64,000 nucleotides of DNA. It comes from Pseudomonas fluorescens HK44. GTDB taxonomy: Bacteria; Pseudomonadota; Gammaproteobacteria; Pseudomonadales; Pseudomonadaceae. This document shows positions 17,418-28,800 of this stretch, piece after piece. The notes beneath the pieces were generated by a model that was not told the origin of the DNA, ran no database searches, and saw only the letters and a list, made by a program, of their open reading frames with translations. The stretch is taken from the NCBI RefSeq assembly GCF_000217955.3, contig NZ_AFOY02000017.1, positions 110,235 through 174,234 of the forward strand, given 5' to 3'. The position numbers and the translations under genes are program-made. How positions within the stretch are numbered: position 1 is the stretch's first letter; each line of letters begins with the position of its first letter.

Positions 17418-18803
17418 TCTATGGTTACCCCCTTTTCTGCAATACTGTTTTGTTGATGCGTGTTTGGCTTGCTTTCATCTATCCGCGCGTCTGTGTGGGG
17501 TGGCAACCCCGCGCGCCTCGAATGAGAATCGCATACGCGACGATCCTAATTTATTCGACGGCCTTTCAGCGGTGGTGGGAGCTCAGGGTTTGTCGTCAGG
17601 GCGGTTGGCCCGTTCAGCGTCCATCAGCTTATCCAGCATCGCAAAACCAGGTGTGGTGGGGTGCTGGCGGTGGTCACAGCAGGTCAGGCGTTCATCGCGG
17701 CTGGCTCCTGCATCGAATTCGGTGTGGTGGGCCGCAATCGCCCAGGCGACCCTCGCCAGCTTGTTGGCCAGCGCGCAGACCACATGGTTGGAGTGATGGT
17801 GGGCCAATAGCTGCCGGACCCAGTCCGCCAGCCAGCCTTTCTGTCGGTCCAGTTGCATCAGGTAAACACGGGCACATTGGACAAGCAGGCGCCGCTGGTT
17901 GCGATCACCTCGCTTGCTGATGCCCAGCAGGACGGTCTTGCCGCCCGTAGAATGCTGGTTTGGGTATCAGCCCGATTGAGGCCGAATAGCCTCGGCCGCA
18001 TTTGAACTGCTTGCCATCGCCCAATTCGGCAGCCAGGACGCTGGAGGTGATCGGGCCTACGCAGGGCATGGTCATCAAACGAGCCGCCAGATCATCTTCG
18101 GCGGCCTGGCATTCCACTTCCTTGTCCAGCGTCTTGATCTGCCCATCCAGATAGGTGAAGTGCTCCTGCAACCTCGTCAGAAGTTTTTTGATGGGCACAG
18201 GAATTGAACTCGCTTCAAGCCGAGCGGGCAGTTCTTTGATGGGCTTGAAGCCTGTGGCCAGACTGACGCCGACCTCCAAAAGCGCTGCGTGAATCCGATT
18301 GACGGTCGCGGTGCGCTCTTTGATGAACGAATCGCGTGTCGAGTTGAGCATGGCCAGCAGCTGCTGAGCCTGGGTTTTGGGGTGTACAAAGCGCATTGTT
18401 GGACGAGTCGCCGCCTCGCAGATCGCCTCGGCATCAGCGAAGTCGTTTTTGTTGCTTTTCACGTAAGGGCGTACGAGATGCGGGGCAATGAGCTTGGGCG
18501 TATGTCCCAGCTTCGCGACCTCCTGCGCCATGAAGTGGGCTCCGCCGCAGGCTTCCATCACAACGGTGCAGGGTTCGAGATTCATCAGGTGCTGCATGAG
18601 CGCCGCACGAGTAAACTTTTTGCGGTAACTCATGACCACGATCATCTTGCGCGTGTAGATGGAAAGAGTGTTTTCCCAGATCGATGGCGGCAATAGCTAC
18701 TTTGTTCATGGCAACGGTCTCCGATGAGCCCCCTGCGAAAGCTTAGTGGGCGATCACAGGGGGCGGCGGGGGTAGCCATTTCATTATTGGTTTCAGGTAG
18801 GTC
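17418..18803. mobile_element. Remnant IS110-type element, approximate limits
   Basis: The span between the REP pair and the SDR gene holds only the broken transposase and about 165 bp and 95 bp of flanking noncoding sequence. A GGGGGC-type hairpin (CCCCCTGTG...CGCAGGGGG) lies upstream of the transposase start at about 18725-18765. No terminal inverted repeats or target duplication could be seen by eye, so the limits are outer bounds. Confidence 0.5.
17583..18709 (-). pseudogene. IS110-family transposase, broken by two frameshifts
   Basis: Three minus-strand frames join to give one DEDD recombinase of the IS110 family. The N-terminus starts MNKVAIAAIDLGKHSFHLH with the first catalytic Asp. 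After a shift near 18620-18640 the frame continues through VVMEACGGAH and SNKNDFADAEAICEA, giving the Glu and Asp residues of the RuvC-like fold. After a second shift near 17950 (an extra C in the GLIPK-QHSTGGK junction) the C-terminal serine region STGGKTVLLGISKRG and the terminal ALANKLARVAWAI segment follow. Frameshifts should inactivate it. The family is defined by this domain order, and its elements lack normal terminal repeats and use a noncoding guide RNA. I could not fix the element's ends. It lies where dcd-type genes often follow apbC. Confidence 0.88.
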
Positions 18804-19562
18804 TTAAATGCGCAAACCGCCATCCATTTCCAGGATCCGGCCGGTGTAATAGTCGTTCTCGAAGATGTACGCCGCCGAATGGGCGATTTCTTCCGGTTTG
18901 CCCATGCGCTTGAGCGGAATCCCGGAGGTCATTTTCTCCAGCGCTTCAGGTTTCATGCCCAGGGTCATTTCGGTTTCGATGAAGCCCGGCGCAATACCGG
19001 CCACGCGAATGCCGTAGCGCGCCAGTTCCTTGGCCCAGGTCACGGTGGCCGCAGCAACCCCGGCCTTGGCGGCGGAGTAGTTGGTCTGGCCGACGTTGCC
19101 GGCGCGGGAGATCGAGGAAATGTTGACGACCACACCGCTGGTCTTCAGCTCGATCATTTTCGCCGCCACTTCCCGGGTGCACAGGAACACGCCGGTCAGG
19201 TTGACGTCGATCACGGCCTGCCACTGGGCCAGGCTCAGCTTGGTTATTTCGCCATCCTTGACCTTGATCAGCAGGCCATCGCGCAGAATCCCGGCGTTGT
19301 TGATCAGGCCGTGGATCGCGCCGAAGTCTTCGGCAACCTGGGCGACCATATGCGTCACCTGTTCTTCATTGGCGACGTTGCACAGGTAAGCGCGAGCCTC
19401 GACGCCGGCGGCCTTGCAGGCGGCGACGGCCTGGTCGAGTTTCTCCTGATTGAGGTCGACCAACGCCAGTTTTGCGCCCTTGGCGGCGAAATACTCGGCC
19501 ATCGAACGGCCTAAACCCTGGCAACCGCCCGTGATAATGATTACTTTGTCAGTGAGTTTCAT
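18804..19562 (-). CDS. Short-chain dehydrogenase/reductase (FabG-like)
   Basis: A 252-residue classical SDR. The cofactor motif TGGCQGLG is near the N-terminus, NNAG follows, and the catalytic Ser-Tyr-Lys lies in SSISRAGNVGQTNYSAAK. The terminal MDGG is present. The Asp in LVDLN points to NAD rather than NADP preference. ATG 19562 (MKLTDK) sits 7-8 bp after GAGGG, better spaced than the ATG six bases upstream. The gene is divergent from the HugZ-like gene and belongs to the conserved block that precedes groESL. Substrate unknown; annotated as 3-oxoacyl-ACP reductase-like by family only. Confidence 0.88.
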   Translation of the reverse strand: MKLTDKVIIITGGCQGLGRSMAEYFAAKGAKLALVDLNQEKLDQAVAACKAAGVEARAYLCNVANEEQVTHMVAQVAEDFGAIHGLINNAGILRDGLLIKVKDGEITKLSLAQWQAVIDVNLTGVFLCTREVAAKMIELKTSGVVVNISSISRAGNVGQTNYSAAKAGVAAATVTWAKELARYGIRVAGIAPGFIETEMTLGMKPEALEKMTSGIPLKRMGKPEEIAHSAAYIFENDYYTGRILEMDGGLRI

Positions 19563-19727
19563 TCGCATGCCCTCAATGGCAGGTCAGAGTAGTTTCCTTT
19601 TAGAGAGTCTCTCGATCTGCACCTGGTTTGGCCTGGCTGCACATGAGAACTGCCCGAGGGCATTGCTGGAACTTTGTCCCAGGTGCCTGTCCGTTTTTTT
19701 GACGGATTCTATATAAGGAGTCATAAA

Positions 19728-20459
19728 TTGAGCGTTGAAGCTGCCAAGCATGCCCGAGAATTGTTACTCAAGGAATACCGCGGAGTGCTCTCGACACACT
19801 CCAAGGCGATGCCCGGTTTCCCGTTCGGCTCGGTGGTTCCTTATTGCCTGGACGAGCAGGGTCGGCCGCTGATCCTGATCAGCCGGATCGCCCAGCACAC
19901 CCACAATCTGCAAAAAGACCCCAAATGCTCATTGCTGGTGGGTGAGCGCGAGGCTGAAGACGTGCAGGCCGTTGGTCGCCTGACCTACCTGGCCGAGGCG
20001 GAAAAAATCGAAGACCAGGCTGCCATCGATGCCGCCGCCGAGCGTTATTACCGCTATTTCCCGGATTCGCAGAATTATCACAAGGCGCATGATTTCGACT
20101 TCTGGGTACTCAAACCGGTACGGCATCGCTACATCGGCGGTTTCGGTGCGATTCACTGGGTCGACCAACTGACCCTGGCCAACCCGTTCGCCGGCAAGGC
20201 TGAAGTGAGTATGGTCGAACACATGAACGCCGACCACGCCAAGGCCATCGCCCATTACGTCGACCTGGCCGGCTTGCCGAAAACCGCACCCGCTCAGTTG
20301 GCGGGTATCGACAGCGAAGGGATGCACCTGCGCATTGGCCAGGGGCTTTACTGGTTGCCGTTCCCGGAGGTGTGTAATACGCCGACACAAGTACGCGAAG
20401 CCTTGGTTTTATTGGCTCACGCCGAGCATTGGCCGAAAAATGCGACAGCCGACGCTTGA
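19728..20459 (+). CDS. HugZ-like haem/FMN-binding split-barrel protein
   Basis: A 243-residue protein with an N-terminal pyridoxamine-phosphate-oxidase-like split barrel (about 10-155) and a C-terminal DUF2470-type domain (about 165-240, containing VEHMNADHAKAIAHY). This architecture is that of HugZ-type proteins, some of which degrade haem; the substrate here is not established. Translation most likely begins at TTG 19728, because AAGGAG lies at 19715-19720 with seven-base spacing and no ATG is available near. It precedes fxsA by about 65 bp and may be co-transcribed with it. Confidence 0.85.
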   Translation: MSVEAAKHARELLLKEYRGVLSTHSKAMPGFPFGSVVPYCLDEQGRPLILISRIAQHTHNLQKDPKCSLLVGEREAEDVQAVGRLTYLAEAEKIEDQAAIDAAAERYYRYFPDSQNYHKAHDFDFWVLKPVRHRYIGGFGAIHWVDQLTLANPFAGKAEVSMVEHMNADHAKAIAHYVDLAGLPKTAPAQLAGIDSEGMHLRIGQGLYWLPFPEVCNTPTQVREALVLLAHAEHWPKNATADA

Positions 20460-20525
20460 AATCACGAAACGGCGACGTCATCTAGGTTTTACTTGCAAGG
20501 CATTCTTGCGTTGAGGAACCATTTG

Positions 20526-21002
20526 ATGCGCCCTTTTTTGTTGCTCTTTCTGCTGTTCCCGGTGTTGGAGCTGTTCGTATTCGTCAAGGTCAGCGCGGCC
20601 ATCGGGTTTTTCCCGGCGCTGCTGCTGATTATTCTCGGCTCGATGTTCGGCGTGTTCGTGCTGCGCATCGCCGGTCTGGCGACCGCCTTGCGCGCTCGTG
20701 AAAGCCTGAATCGCGGCGAACTGCCAGCGCAGACCATGCTTGAAGGCCTGATGCTGGCCTTGGGTGGCGGTCTGTTGATCCTGCCGGGTTTCATCAGCAG
20801 TGTGATCGGTCTGATCATGATATTGCCGATCACCCGTCGGCTGCTGGCCAATAAGATGCGCCAGCGCGCCGAAGAGCAGGTCATTCGTCAGCGTGCCTTT
20901 GCCGATGATCTGCAACCGCGTGGCGGCCCGGCTCCGCGTCAACCGTTGGGCCGTGAGCCGAACGTGATCGAGGGCGAGTTCGAGCACCGCGACTCCAAAT
21001 AA
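20526..21002 (+). CDS. fxsA: FxsA family membrane protein
   Basis: A 158-residue protein with three to four hydrophobic segments (about 2-18, 24-48, 76-105) and a polar, Arg/Gln-rich cytoplasmic tail. FxsA was named for suppressing exclusion of phage T7 by F when overproduced; its normal role is unclear. The start at 20526 begins directly with a membrane helix (MRPFLLLFLLFPVLELF). Adjacency to groESL is conserved in pseudomonads. Confidence 0.9.
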   Translation: MRPFLLLFLLFPVLELFVFVKVSAAIGFFPALLLIILGSMFGVFVLRIAGLATALRARESLNRGELPAQTMLEGLMLALGGGLLILPGFISSVIGLIMILPITRRLLANKMRQRAEEQVIRQRAFADDLQPRGGPAPRQPLGREPNVIEGEFEHRDSK

Positions 21003-21013
21003 CTGTTTCATTG

Positions 21014-21037
21014 ACACGGCACCTTCGGGTGCCGTGT
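21014..21037 (+). terminator. Hairpin after fxsA
   Basis: A perfect 10-bp stem with a TTCG loop (ACACGGCACC/GGTGCCGTGT) followed by a short T-rich stretch. It likely terminates fxsA before the heat-shock promoter of groESL. Confidence 0.65.
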
Positions 21038-21076
21038 TCGTTTCTGTGGTCGGTGCCGTAAAAAAAATCACTGCCC

Positions 21077-21108
21077 CGCCCTTGTAATAAGCTTATGCGC
21101 CCTTATGT
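21077..21108 (+). promoter_or_regulatory. Candidate sigma-32 promoter of groESL
   Basis: CGCCCTTGTAA resembles the -35 element of heat-shock promoters and GCCCTTATGT the -10 element, with about 12 bases between. It lies about 140 bp before groES. groE operons use such promoters in gamma-proteobacteria. The match is imperfect at the last As of the -35. Confidence 0.5.
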
Positions 21109-21248
21109 AACGGTCACCGCAAGGTTTCTGGTGAAGATCACCAGACAGACTTCCGCGGTTCGCTTGACGAGCCGCAACCGGCAACGCCGGAATTTAACCT
21201 GCCGGGATTACACCGGCCGCTGAAAACCACAATTAGGAGAGATCGACA

Positions 21249-21542
21249 ATGAAGCTTCGTCCTCTGCATGACCGCGTCGTCATCCGTCGCAGCGAAGAAG
21301 AAAAGAAAACCGCTGGCGGTATCGTTCTGCCAGGTTCGGCTGCCGAAAAAGCCAACAGCGGTGAAGTCCTTGCTGTAGGTACCGGCCGCGTGCTGGACAA
21401 CGGTGAAGTGCGTGCGCTGGCCGTGAAAGTGGGTGACAAGGTTGTGTTCGGCCCGTACTCCGGCAGCAACACTGTGAAAGTCGACGGTGAAGACCTGCTG
21501 GTAATGGCTGAGAACGAGATTCTCGCTGTTATCGAAGGCTGA
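21249..21542 (+). CDS. groES: Co-chaperonin GroES
   Basis: A 97-residue subunit of the heptameric lid of the chaperonin. The family start MKLRPLHDRVVIRR and the mobile loop EEKKTAGGIVLPGSA are clear. AGGAGAG gives a strong Shine-Dalgarno. The gene lies 49 bp before groEL, forming the usual operon. Confidence 0.97.
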   Translation: MKLRPLHDRVVIRRSEEEKKTAGGIVLPGSAAEKANSGEVLAVGTGRVLDNGEVRALAVKVGDKVVFGPYSGSNTVKVDGEDLLVMAENEILAVIEG

Positions 21543-21591
21543 TTTGCGCTCAATTTCCCGCTACTACAACAGTATTTAAGGAATATCGATC

Positions 21592-23235
<1,644 letters not shown>

Positions 23236-23254
23236 GCCAGCCTTACCCTGTACG

Positions 23255-23291
23255 AAAAAACCCCGCCTGCGTTATGCAGGCGGGGTTTTTT
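23255..23291 (+). terminator. Terminator of groESL
   Basis: A 16-bp symmetric structure: AAAAAA then CCCCGCCTGC, loop GTTAT, then GCAGGCGGGG and TTTTTT. A textbook intrinsic terminator. Confidence 0.95.
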
Positions 23292-23417
23292 TATGTCTAA
23301 AACATATCGGCAGACCTTCCCTGACAGGGTTTGGATCAACAGATCTATCCCTGAGCCACTCTTGGCCTTAAGCTGCGCGGGCCAAGACGGCCGTTACTGT
23401 GTACGGAGCAAGTGCCC

Positions 23418-24101
23418 ATGCGAATTCTATTGGTTGAAGACAACCGCGACATCCTCGCCAATCTGGCCGATTACCTGGGGCTTAAAGGCTATACCGTGGA
23501 TTGCGCGCAGGACGGTTTGTCAGGTCTGCACCTGGCGGCCACCGAGCATTACGACCTGATCGTGCTCGACGTCATGCTGCCCGGCATCGATGGTTACACC
23601 CTGTGCAAACGCCTGCGTGAAGATGCCCGGCGCGATACCCCGGTGATCATGCTGACCGCCCGTGACCAACTGGATGACCGGCTGCAGGGCTTCAAGTCCG
23701 GCGCCGATGATTACCTGGTCAAACCGTTTGCCCTGTCTGAACTGGCGGCGCGCATCGAGGCGGTCATGCGTCGTACCCAGGGTGGCGGTCGCCGTGCCCT
23801 GCAGGTTGGCGATCTGAGCTACGACCTCGACACGCTGGAAGTGACCCGCGAAGGACGCCTGCTGAAACTCAACCCGGTAGGCCTCAAGCTGCTGGCGGTG
23901 TTGATGCAGAAAAGCCCGCACGTCTTGCGTCGTGAAATACTCGAAGAAGCCCTCTGGGGTGACGACTGTCCGGACAGCGACAGCCTGCGCAGTCACGTCC
24001 ATCAGTTGCGCCAGGTGATCGACAAGCCGTTCGCCAAACCATTGCTGCAAACCGTGCACGGCGTCGGCTATCGCCTGGCCGAGGGGCGTGATGGAGTTTA
24101 A
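23418..24101 (+). CDS. colR: Response regulator ColR (OmpR family)
   Basis: A 227-residue regulator with a receiver domain (phospho-acceptor Asp51 in IVLDVMLPGIDGY, Lys in DYLVKPF) and an OmpR-type winged helix (about 130-225, ending HGVGYRLAEG). The sequence and its position after groESL match ColR of P. putida and P. aeruginosa, which with ColS controls membrane-stability genes under zinc, iron and manganese excess. ATG 23418 has GGAGC 8 bp upstream. It overlaps the kinase gene by 11 bp. Confidence 0.92.
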   Translation: MRILLVEDNRDILANLADYLGLKGYTVDCAQDGLSGLHLAATEHYDLIVLDVMLPGIDGYTLCKRLREDARRDTPVIMLTARDQLDDRLQGFKSGADDYLVKPFALSELAARIEAVMRRTQGGGRRALQVGDLSYDLDTLEVTREGRLLKLNPVGLKLLAVLMQKSPHVLRREILEEALWGDDCPDSDSLRSHVHQLRQVIDKPFAKPLLQTVHGVGYRLAEGRDGV

Positions 24102-25371
24102 GCAGAGCCTTGCTCAGCGGATCATTATTGCCTTTGCCTTGATGAGTGCGTTGGTGGCGGGCGCATTCGCCATGGGCATCGTGGCGACTGTGCATCTGGT
24201 CGAAGCAAAGCTGATTTCCGCAGGCTTGGGTAGCGATTTACAGCGTTTGCTGTTGATGGACAGCATGGCCGACTGGAATCACCGTCCCGAGCCCGATCAG
24301 TTGTTCTACTTCAGTGGCGGTCCTGGCGATTTTGACTTGCCCAGGGACCTGCGGCATCTGAATGCGGGCTTCCATGAAGTGTTTCGCGAGCAACTGTCCT
24401 ATCACGCGATCGTCGAGATCGTTGACGGTCGGCGCTACGTCCTGCTGCAAGACCAGAGCGATTTCGAAGAGCGCGAGCGAGTGCTGTTTGCCGTGGTGCT
24501 GGTGGGGTTCGTATTCAGTCTGGCATTGGCGGTGTTCCTCGGCTGGGTGCTGGCACGCAAGGTCATGGCGCCGGTGGTCCGGCTGGCGCGCCAGGTGCGT
24601 CACCGCGATCAACTGCTCGGTCTGGCACCGCCCCTGGCGCCGGACTATGCCGCCGATGAAGTCGGTGAACTGGCCGTCGCCTTCGACGCCACGCTGGGCC
24701 GATTGCGCCAGGCACTGAGCCGCGAGCGGCTGTTCACCAGCGACGTCAGTCACGAGCTGCGCACCCCATTGATGGTATTGGCCAGTTCCTGTGAACTGTT
24801 GCTCGAGAATCCGGACCTCGATCAGCGCAGTCGCAACCAGGTCGAGCGGATTGCTCGTGCCTGTGAAGAGATGCGCGATCTGGTCCAGACCTTCCTGATG
24901 CTCGCCCGGGCCCAGCGTGAAGATGCCAGCATGTCGCCGCAACAGACCTTGGGGCAGGTGGCCGAGGACTTGCTCGGCCTGTGGCGCCAGCCGATCGAGC
25001 ACAAGGGGCTCACGCTGTTTTATGAACCCGGCAACCCGACGGATACGCGCTATAACGCGACATTCCTGCACGCGGTCATGGGTAACCTGTTGCGTAATGC
25101 CTTGCACTACACCGACAGCGGGTTTATTCGCCTGACCATTCTGCCCCGCGGTTTTCTGGTCGAAGACAGTGGCGTCGGTATTCCCGAAGAGAAGCGCGAA
25201 GCGATGTTCGAGCCGTTTGTGCGCGGTGGCGAGAAGCGTGGGGAAGGGCTTGGGCTGGGCCTGTCACTGGTGCAGCGAATTTGTGAAAACCAGGGCTGGA
25301 GCGTCAGTCTCAGCACCATGGAACCTAACGGCTGCCGCTTTTATGTCGAACTGGGCAACCCGGACGCCTGA
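24091..25371 (+). CDS. colS: Sensor histidine kinase ColS
   Basis: A 426-residue membrane kinase with two transmembrane segments (about 10-32 and 133-153), a roughly 100-residue periplasmic domain, HAMP, a HisKA box (SDVSHELRTPL) and an HATPase domain (EDSGVGIPEE, GEGLGLGLS). Residues reported to bind metal in P. putida ColS are all present in this protein: His35, Glu38, Glu96, His105, Glu126 and Glu129 (the last two in FEERER, the ExxE motif). The start at 24091 (MEFKQSLAQRI) makes this numbering fit. It is translationally coupled to colR. Confidence 0.93.
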   Translation: MEFKQSLAQRIIIAFALMSALVAGAFAMGIVATVHLVEAKLISAGLGSDLQRLLLMDSMADWNHRPEPDQLFYFSGGPGDFDLPRDLRHLNAGFHEVFREQLSYHAIVEIVDGRRYVLLQDQSDFEERERVLFAVVLVGFVFSLALAVFLGWVLARKVMAPVVRLARQVRHRDQLLGLAPPLAPDYAADEVGELAVAFDATLGRLRQALSRERLFTSDVSHELRTPLMVLASSCELLLENPDLDQRSRNQVERIARACEEMRDLVQTFLMLARAQREDASMSPQQTLGQVAEDLLGLWRQPIEHKGLTLFYEPGNPTDTRYNATFLHAVMGNLLRNALHYTDSGFIRLTILPRGFLVEDSGVGIPEEKREAMFEPFVRGGEKRGEGLGLGLSLVQRICENQGWSVSLSTMEPNGCRFYVELGNPDA

Positions 25372-25558
25372 TGCCTCGGTCGCGACCGTAGAAGCAGAGT
25401 TCAAGCAGGCGGATTTTCGGGTTCAGGACCCGCCAGCAAGCGGCTTCGCATGACATGAAACAGCTGCGCCGCCACTCGTCGTGGGGCTCGGCAGATTGGG
25501 AGAAGCTCAACTATTTTTATAACAAGGTATTTGGCAGCTCCATCAAAGGTTTGTAGCG

Positions 25559-25789
25559 ATGAAACTAGAAATTGCTAGGGGTCTTTTTTTGGCAGGAGCC
25601 TTGGCAGTTGTTTCATTGGCGGTGGTTGGACTGGAGCAGCCACGTACGCAAGTTCTCAGTGCAAAGCATGGGGGCGCGCATTGCCCGCTACCACGGGCTG
25701 CGAAGTCATCCACGGTGACCCACTCCGAAAATGATGAGCTGTTCTTGTTCATGCTTGGCATGACTCAGGGAATGAAACACCAGAGTTGA
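25559..25789 (+). CDS. Small hypothetical protein with an N-terminal membrane segment
   Basis: A 76-residue product. Residues about 7-27 are hydrophobic (GLFLAGALAVVSLAVVGL), which may be a signal anchor. The remainder has one Cys and an acidic ENDELFLFMLG stretch followed by MTQGMKHQS. No family recognised. An AAAGG lies about 10 bp upstream of ATG 25559, and a terminator follows at 25808-25838, both in favour of a real gene. It lies about 190 bp past colS on the same strand, so it could be a ColRS-linked membrane peptide, but that is a guess. Confidence 0.55.
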   Translation: MKLEIARGLFLAGALAVVSLAVVGLEQPRTQVLSAKHGGAHCPLPRAAKSSTVTHSENDELFLFMLGMTQGMKHQS

Positions 25790-25807
25790 AATTCCTCAGC
25801 CCAGATC

Positions 25808-25838
25808 AAAGGCCTTGCATACGCGAGGCTTTTTTTTG
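25808..25838 (+). terminator. Terminator after the small gene
   Basis: Stem GCCTTGC/GCGAGGC (one T-G pair), loop ATAC, then eight T. Good intrinsic terminator. Confidence 0.8.
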
Positions 25839-25874
25839 TTTTTGAACCCAAATCTTCAATTTGCCGAAAACCAG

Positions 25875-25889
25875 TGTGGGAGCGAGCTC
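25875..25889. repeat. Truncated REP abutting the mexW stop
   Basis: TGTGGGAGCGAGCTC is the first 13-15 bases of the REP type seen at 17317 and 34042. It breaks off exactly at the mexW stop codon (25890-25892 on the plus strand), so the other half was lost or replaced. Confidence 0.55.
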
Positions 25890-28800
25890 TCAGGGTTTAT
25901 CGGGCTTGGCCAGCAACGTGTAGATGCAGGGCAGCACGAACAGGGTGAACAGTGTCCCGATCGACATACCCGTGGCGATCACCATCCCGATATCGTAGCG
26001 GCTGACGGCCCCCGCGCCGGTGGCGATGATCAACGGCACCATGCCAAAGACCATGGCGGCTGTGGTCATCAATACCGGACGCAGGCGAATGGCTGCCGCT
26101 TGCTCCACGGCTTCGCGGGGCGTCAGGCCCTTGTCCTTGCGCAACTGGTTGGCAAACTGGACGATCAGGATCCCGTGTTTGCTGATCAGCCCGATCAGGG
26201 TCACCAGCCCGACCTGGGTGTAGATGTTCATGCTCGACCAGCCCAGGAACAACGGGATCAGCGCGCCGCAAATCGACAGCGGCACGGTCACCAGAATCAC
26301 CAGTGGATCGCGGAAACTTTCGAACTGCGCCGCCAACACCAGGAAAATGATTGCCAGCGCCAAGGCAAAGGTCACCCACAAGGCGCTGCCTTCCTGAACG
26401 AACTGCCGAGAGGCGCCGCCGTAATCGAAGGCATAACCCGGCGGTGCTTCTTCCTGGGCGATCTGGCGCACGGTATCAATCGCCTCGCCCATGCTGACTG
26501 TCGAAACGCCGGAAAGAATCGCCGAATTGAGTTGCTGGAACTGATTCAGTTGTCGCGGTCGTGCCCGGTCACTGAGGTTGATCAAGGTCGACAGGGGCAA
26601 CAGTTCATCTTTGGTGTTTTTAACGTAGTAGTTGCTCAGCCAGTCAGGGTTGTCCCGGTAAAGTCGTTCGACCTGGGCGATGACCTTGTAACTGCGCCCC
26701 TCGATGGTGAAACGGTTGATTTCGGCTTCTGCCAGCAACGTCGACAGCGTCACGCCCAGATCCTCCATCGAGACGCCCATTTGAGCGGCCTTGGCACGGT
26801 CGATATCAACCACGACTTCGGGTTTGTCGAAGGCCAGGTCGATGTCGAGGAACGCGAACTTGCCGGATTCCAGGGCACGCTTCTTCACCCGATTGATCAC
26901 CTCCAGCAGGGACTCGTAGTCATTGGCGGTGTTGATCACGAACTGGAACGGCAAGCCTTCACCCGTGCCCGGTAGAGAGGGCAGGTTGAAGCCGAAGATT
27001 TGCAGGCCGGTGATGCTCGAAAGCTTTTTCTGCACCTCTGGCAGAATCTGCATCTGGGTTCGTTTGCGCTCATTCCAGGGTTTGAGCAGGAAACCGCCAA
27101 TACCTGACTGCACACCGTTGAATCCGTTGATCTGAAAGGACGAGTAGTACTCGGGAAACGCCTTGAATATCGCCAGGAATTCGTCGGTGTAGGTATTCAG
27201 GTAATCCAGGTTGGCCGGTTGCGGGGCGTTGGCCATCATGAAAATCACGCCCTGGTCTTCATCCGGAGCCAGTTCCGATTTGGTGAACTTGAGCAGTACC
27301 GGAATCAGGCACAGCACGATCACGGCGAACACCAGCACCACCGGCCGGGTATTGAGCGTGCCGTGCAGGACACTTTGATAACGACGCTTGAGCCCTTCGA
27401 AAATCACATCGAGGCGATGGGCCAGGCCTGACGGGTTTTCATCGTGACGCAAGAGCAGCGCGCACATCATCGGCGACAGCGTCAGCGCAACGATCCCGGA
27501 GATCACCACGGCGCCGGCCAGGGTCAGCGCGAATTCCTTGAACAGGGCGCCGGTCAGGCCCGTCAGAAAGCCGATGGGCGCATAGACCGCCGCCAGGGTG
27601 ATGGTCATCGAGACCACCGGCATGGCGATTTCCCGGGCGCCTTCGAGGGCAGCGTCCAGCGGCGTTTTACCTTCTTCCATGTGTCGGTGGATGTTTTCCA
27701 CCACGACGATGGCGTCGTCCACTACCAGGCCGATGGCCAGTACCATCGCCAGCAAGGTCAGCAGGTTGATCGAGTAGCCCATCAGTTGCATGAAGAACAT
27801 CACGCCGATCATCGACAGTGGAATGGTCACCACCGGGATCAATACCGAACGCAGCGCGCCAAGGAACAGGAACACCACGACAATCACGATCAGCACGGCT
27901 TCGAAGAGGGTTTTCACCACTTCGTTGATCGAGGCCTGAATGAACAGCGTGGCGTCGTAGGCAATTTCAGCCTTGAGGGTGGGGGGCAGTTGGGATTCCA
28001 GCTCCGGCATGAGCTTGCGCACTTCCTTGATCACGTCCAGCGGGTTGGCGGCCGGTGTGGCCTTGATCCCGATGTACACCGACGGTGTGCCACCAAAGGA
28101 GCTGATGGTGTTGTAGTTCTCGGCGCCCATTTCCACGCGCGCCACGTCGCTGAGCAGTACCCGGCTGTCGCCTTCGGTTTTCAAGGGGATTGCGGCAAAG
28201 GCTTCGGCGGTCTTCAGCTCGGTATTGGCGTTGATACTGGTGACGACGTACTCGCCTTTGACTTCACCGGCAGCGGACAGGAAGTTGTACTGGCGCACGG
28301 CGTTGGTGACGTCACTGGCGCTCAAGCCGAAACCGGCAAGTTTTACCGGGTCGAGCCAAAGACGCATGGCAAACACCTGGTTGCCGAGAATCGCGGCTTC
28401 AGCCATGCCGGGAAGGGTGGCGAGCTTGGGCTGGATCACCCGAGACAGATAATCGGTGATCTGCGGGTTGCTCAATTCCTTGCTGTAAAAACTCATGTAC
28501 ATCAGCGCCGAGGCACCCGCGGCCTCCTTGCTCAGCACTGGGTCTTCAGCGTCTTTGGGCAGCTTGTTCTTGACCTCGTTGGCCTTGGCCAGCAGCTCGG
28601 TGAACAACCGGTCGCTGTTGGAGCCGATGCGCGCGTAAATCGAAATCACCGAGAAGTTCTGGCGGCTGACCGAGGTCATGTAGTCGATGCCTTCGGCACT
28701 GGCCAGGCTTTGCTGCAAGGGTTGGGTGATGTAGCCCTGAATGGTTTCGGCGTTGGCGCCGGGGTAGGCGGTGGTCACCGTGATCAGCGCGTTCTCCATT

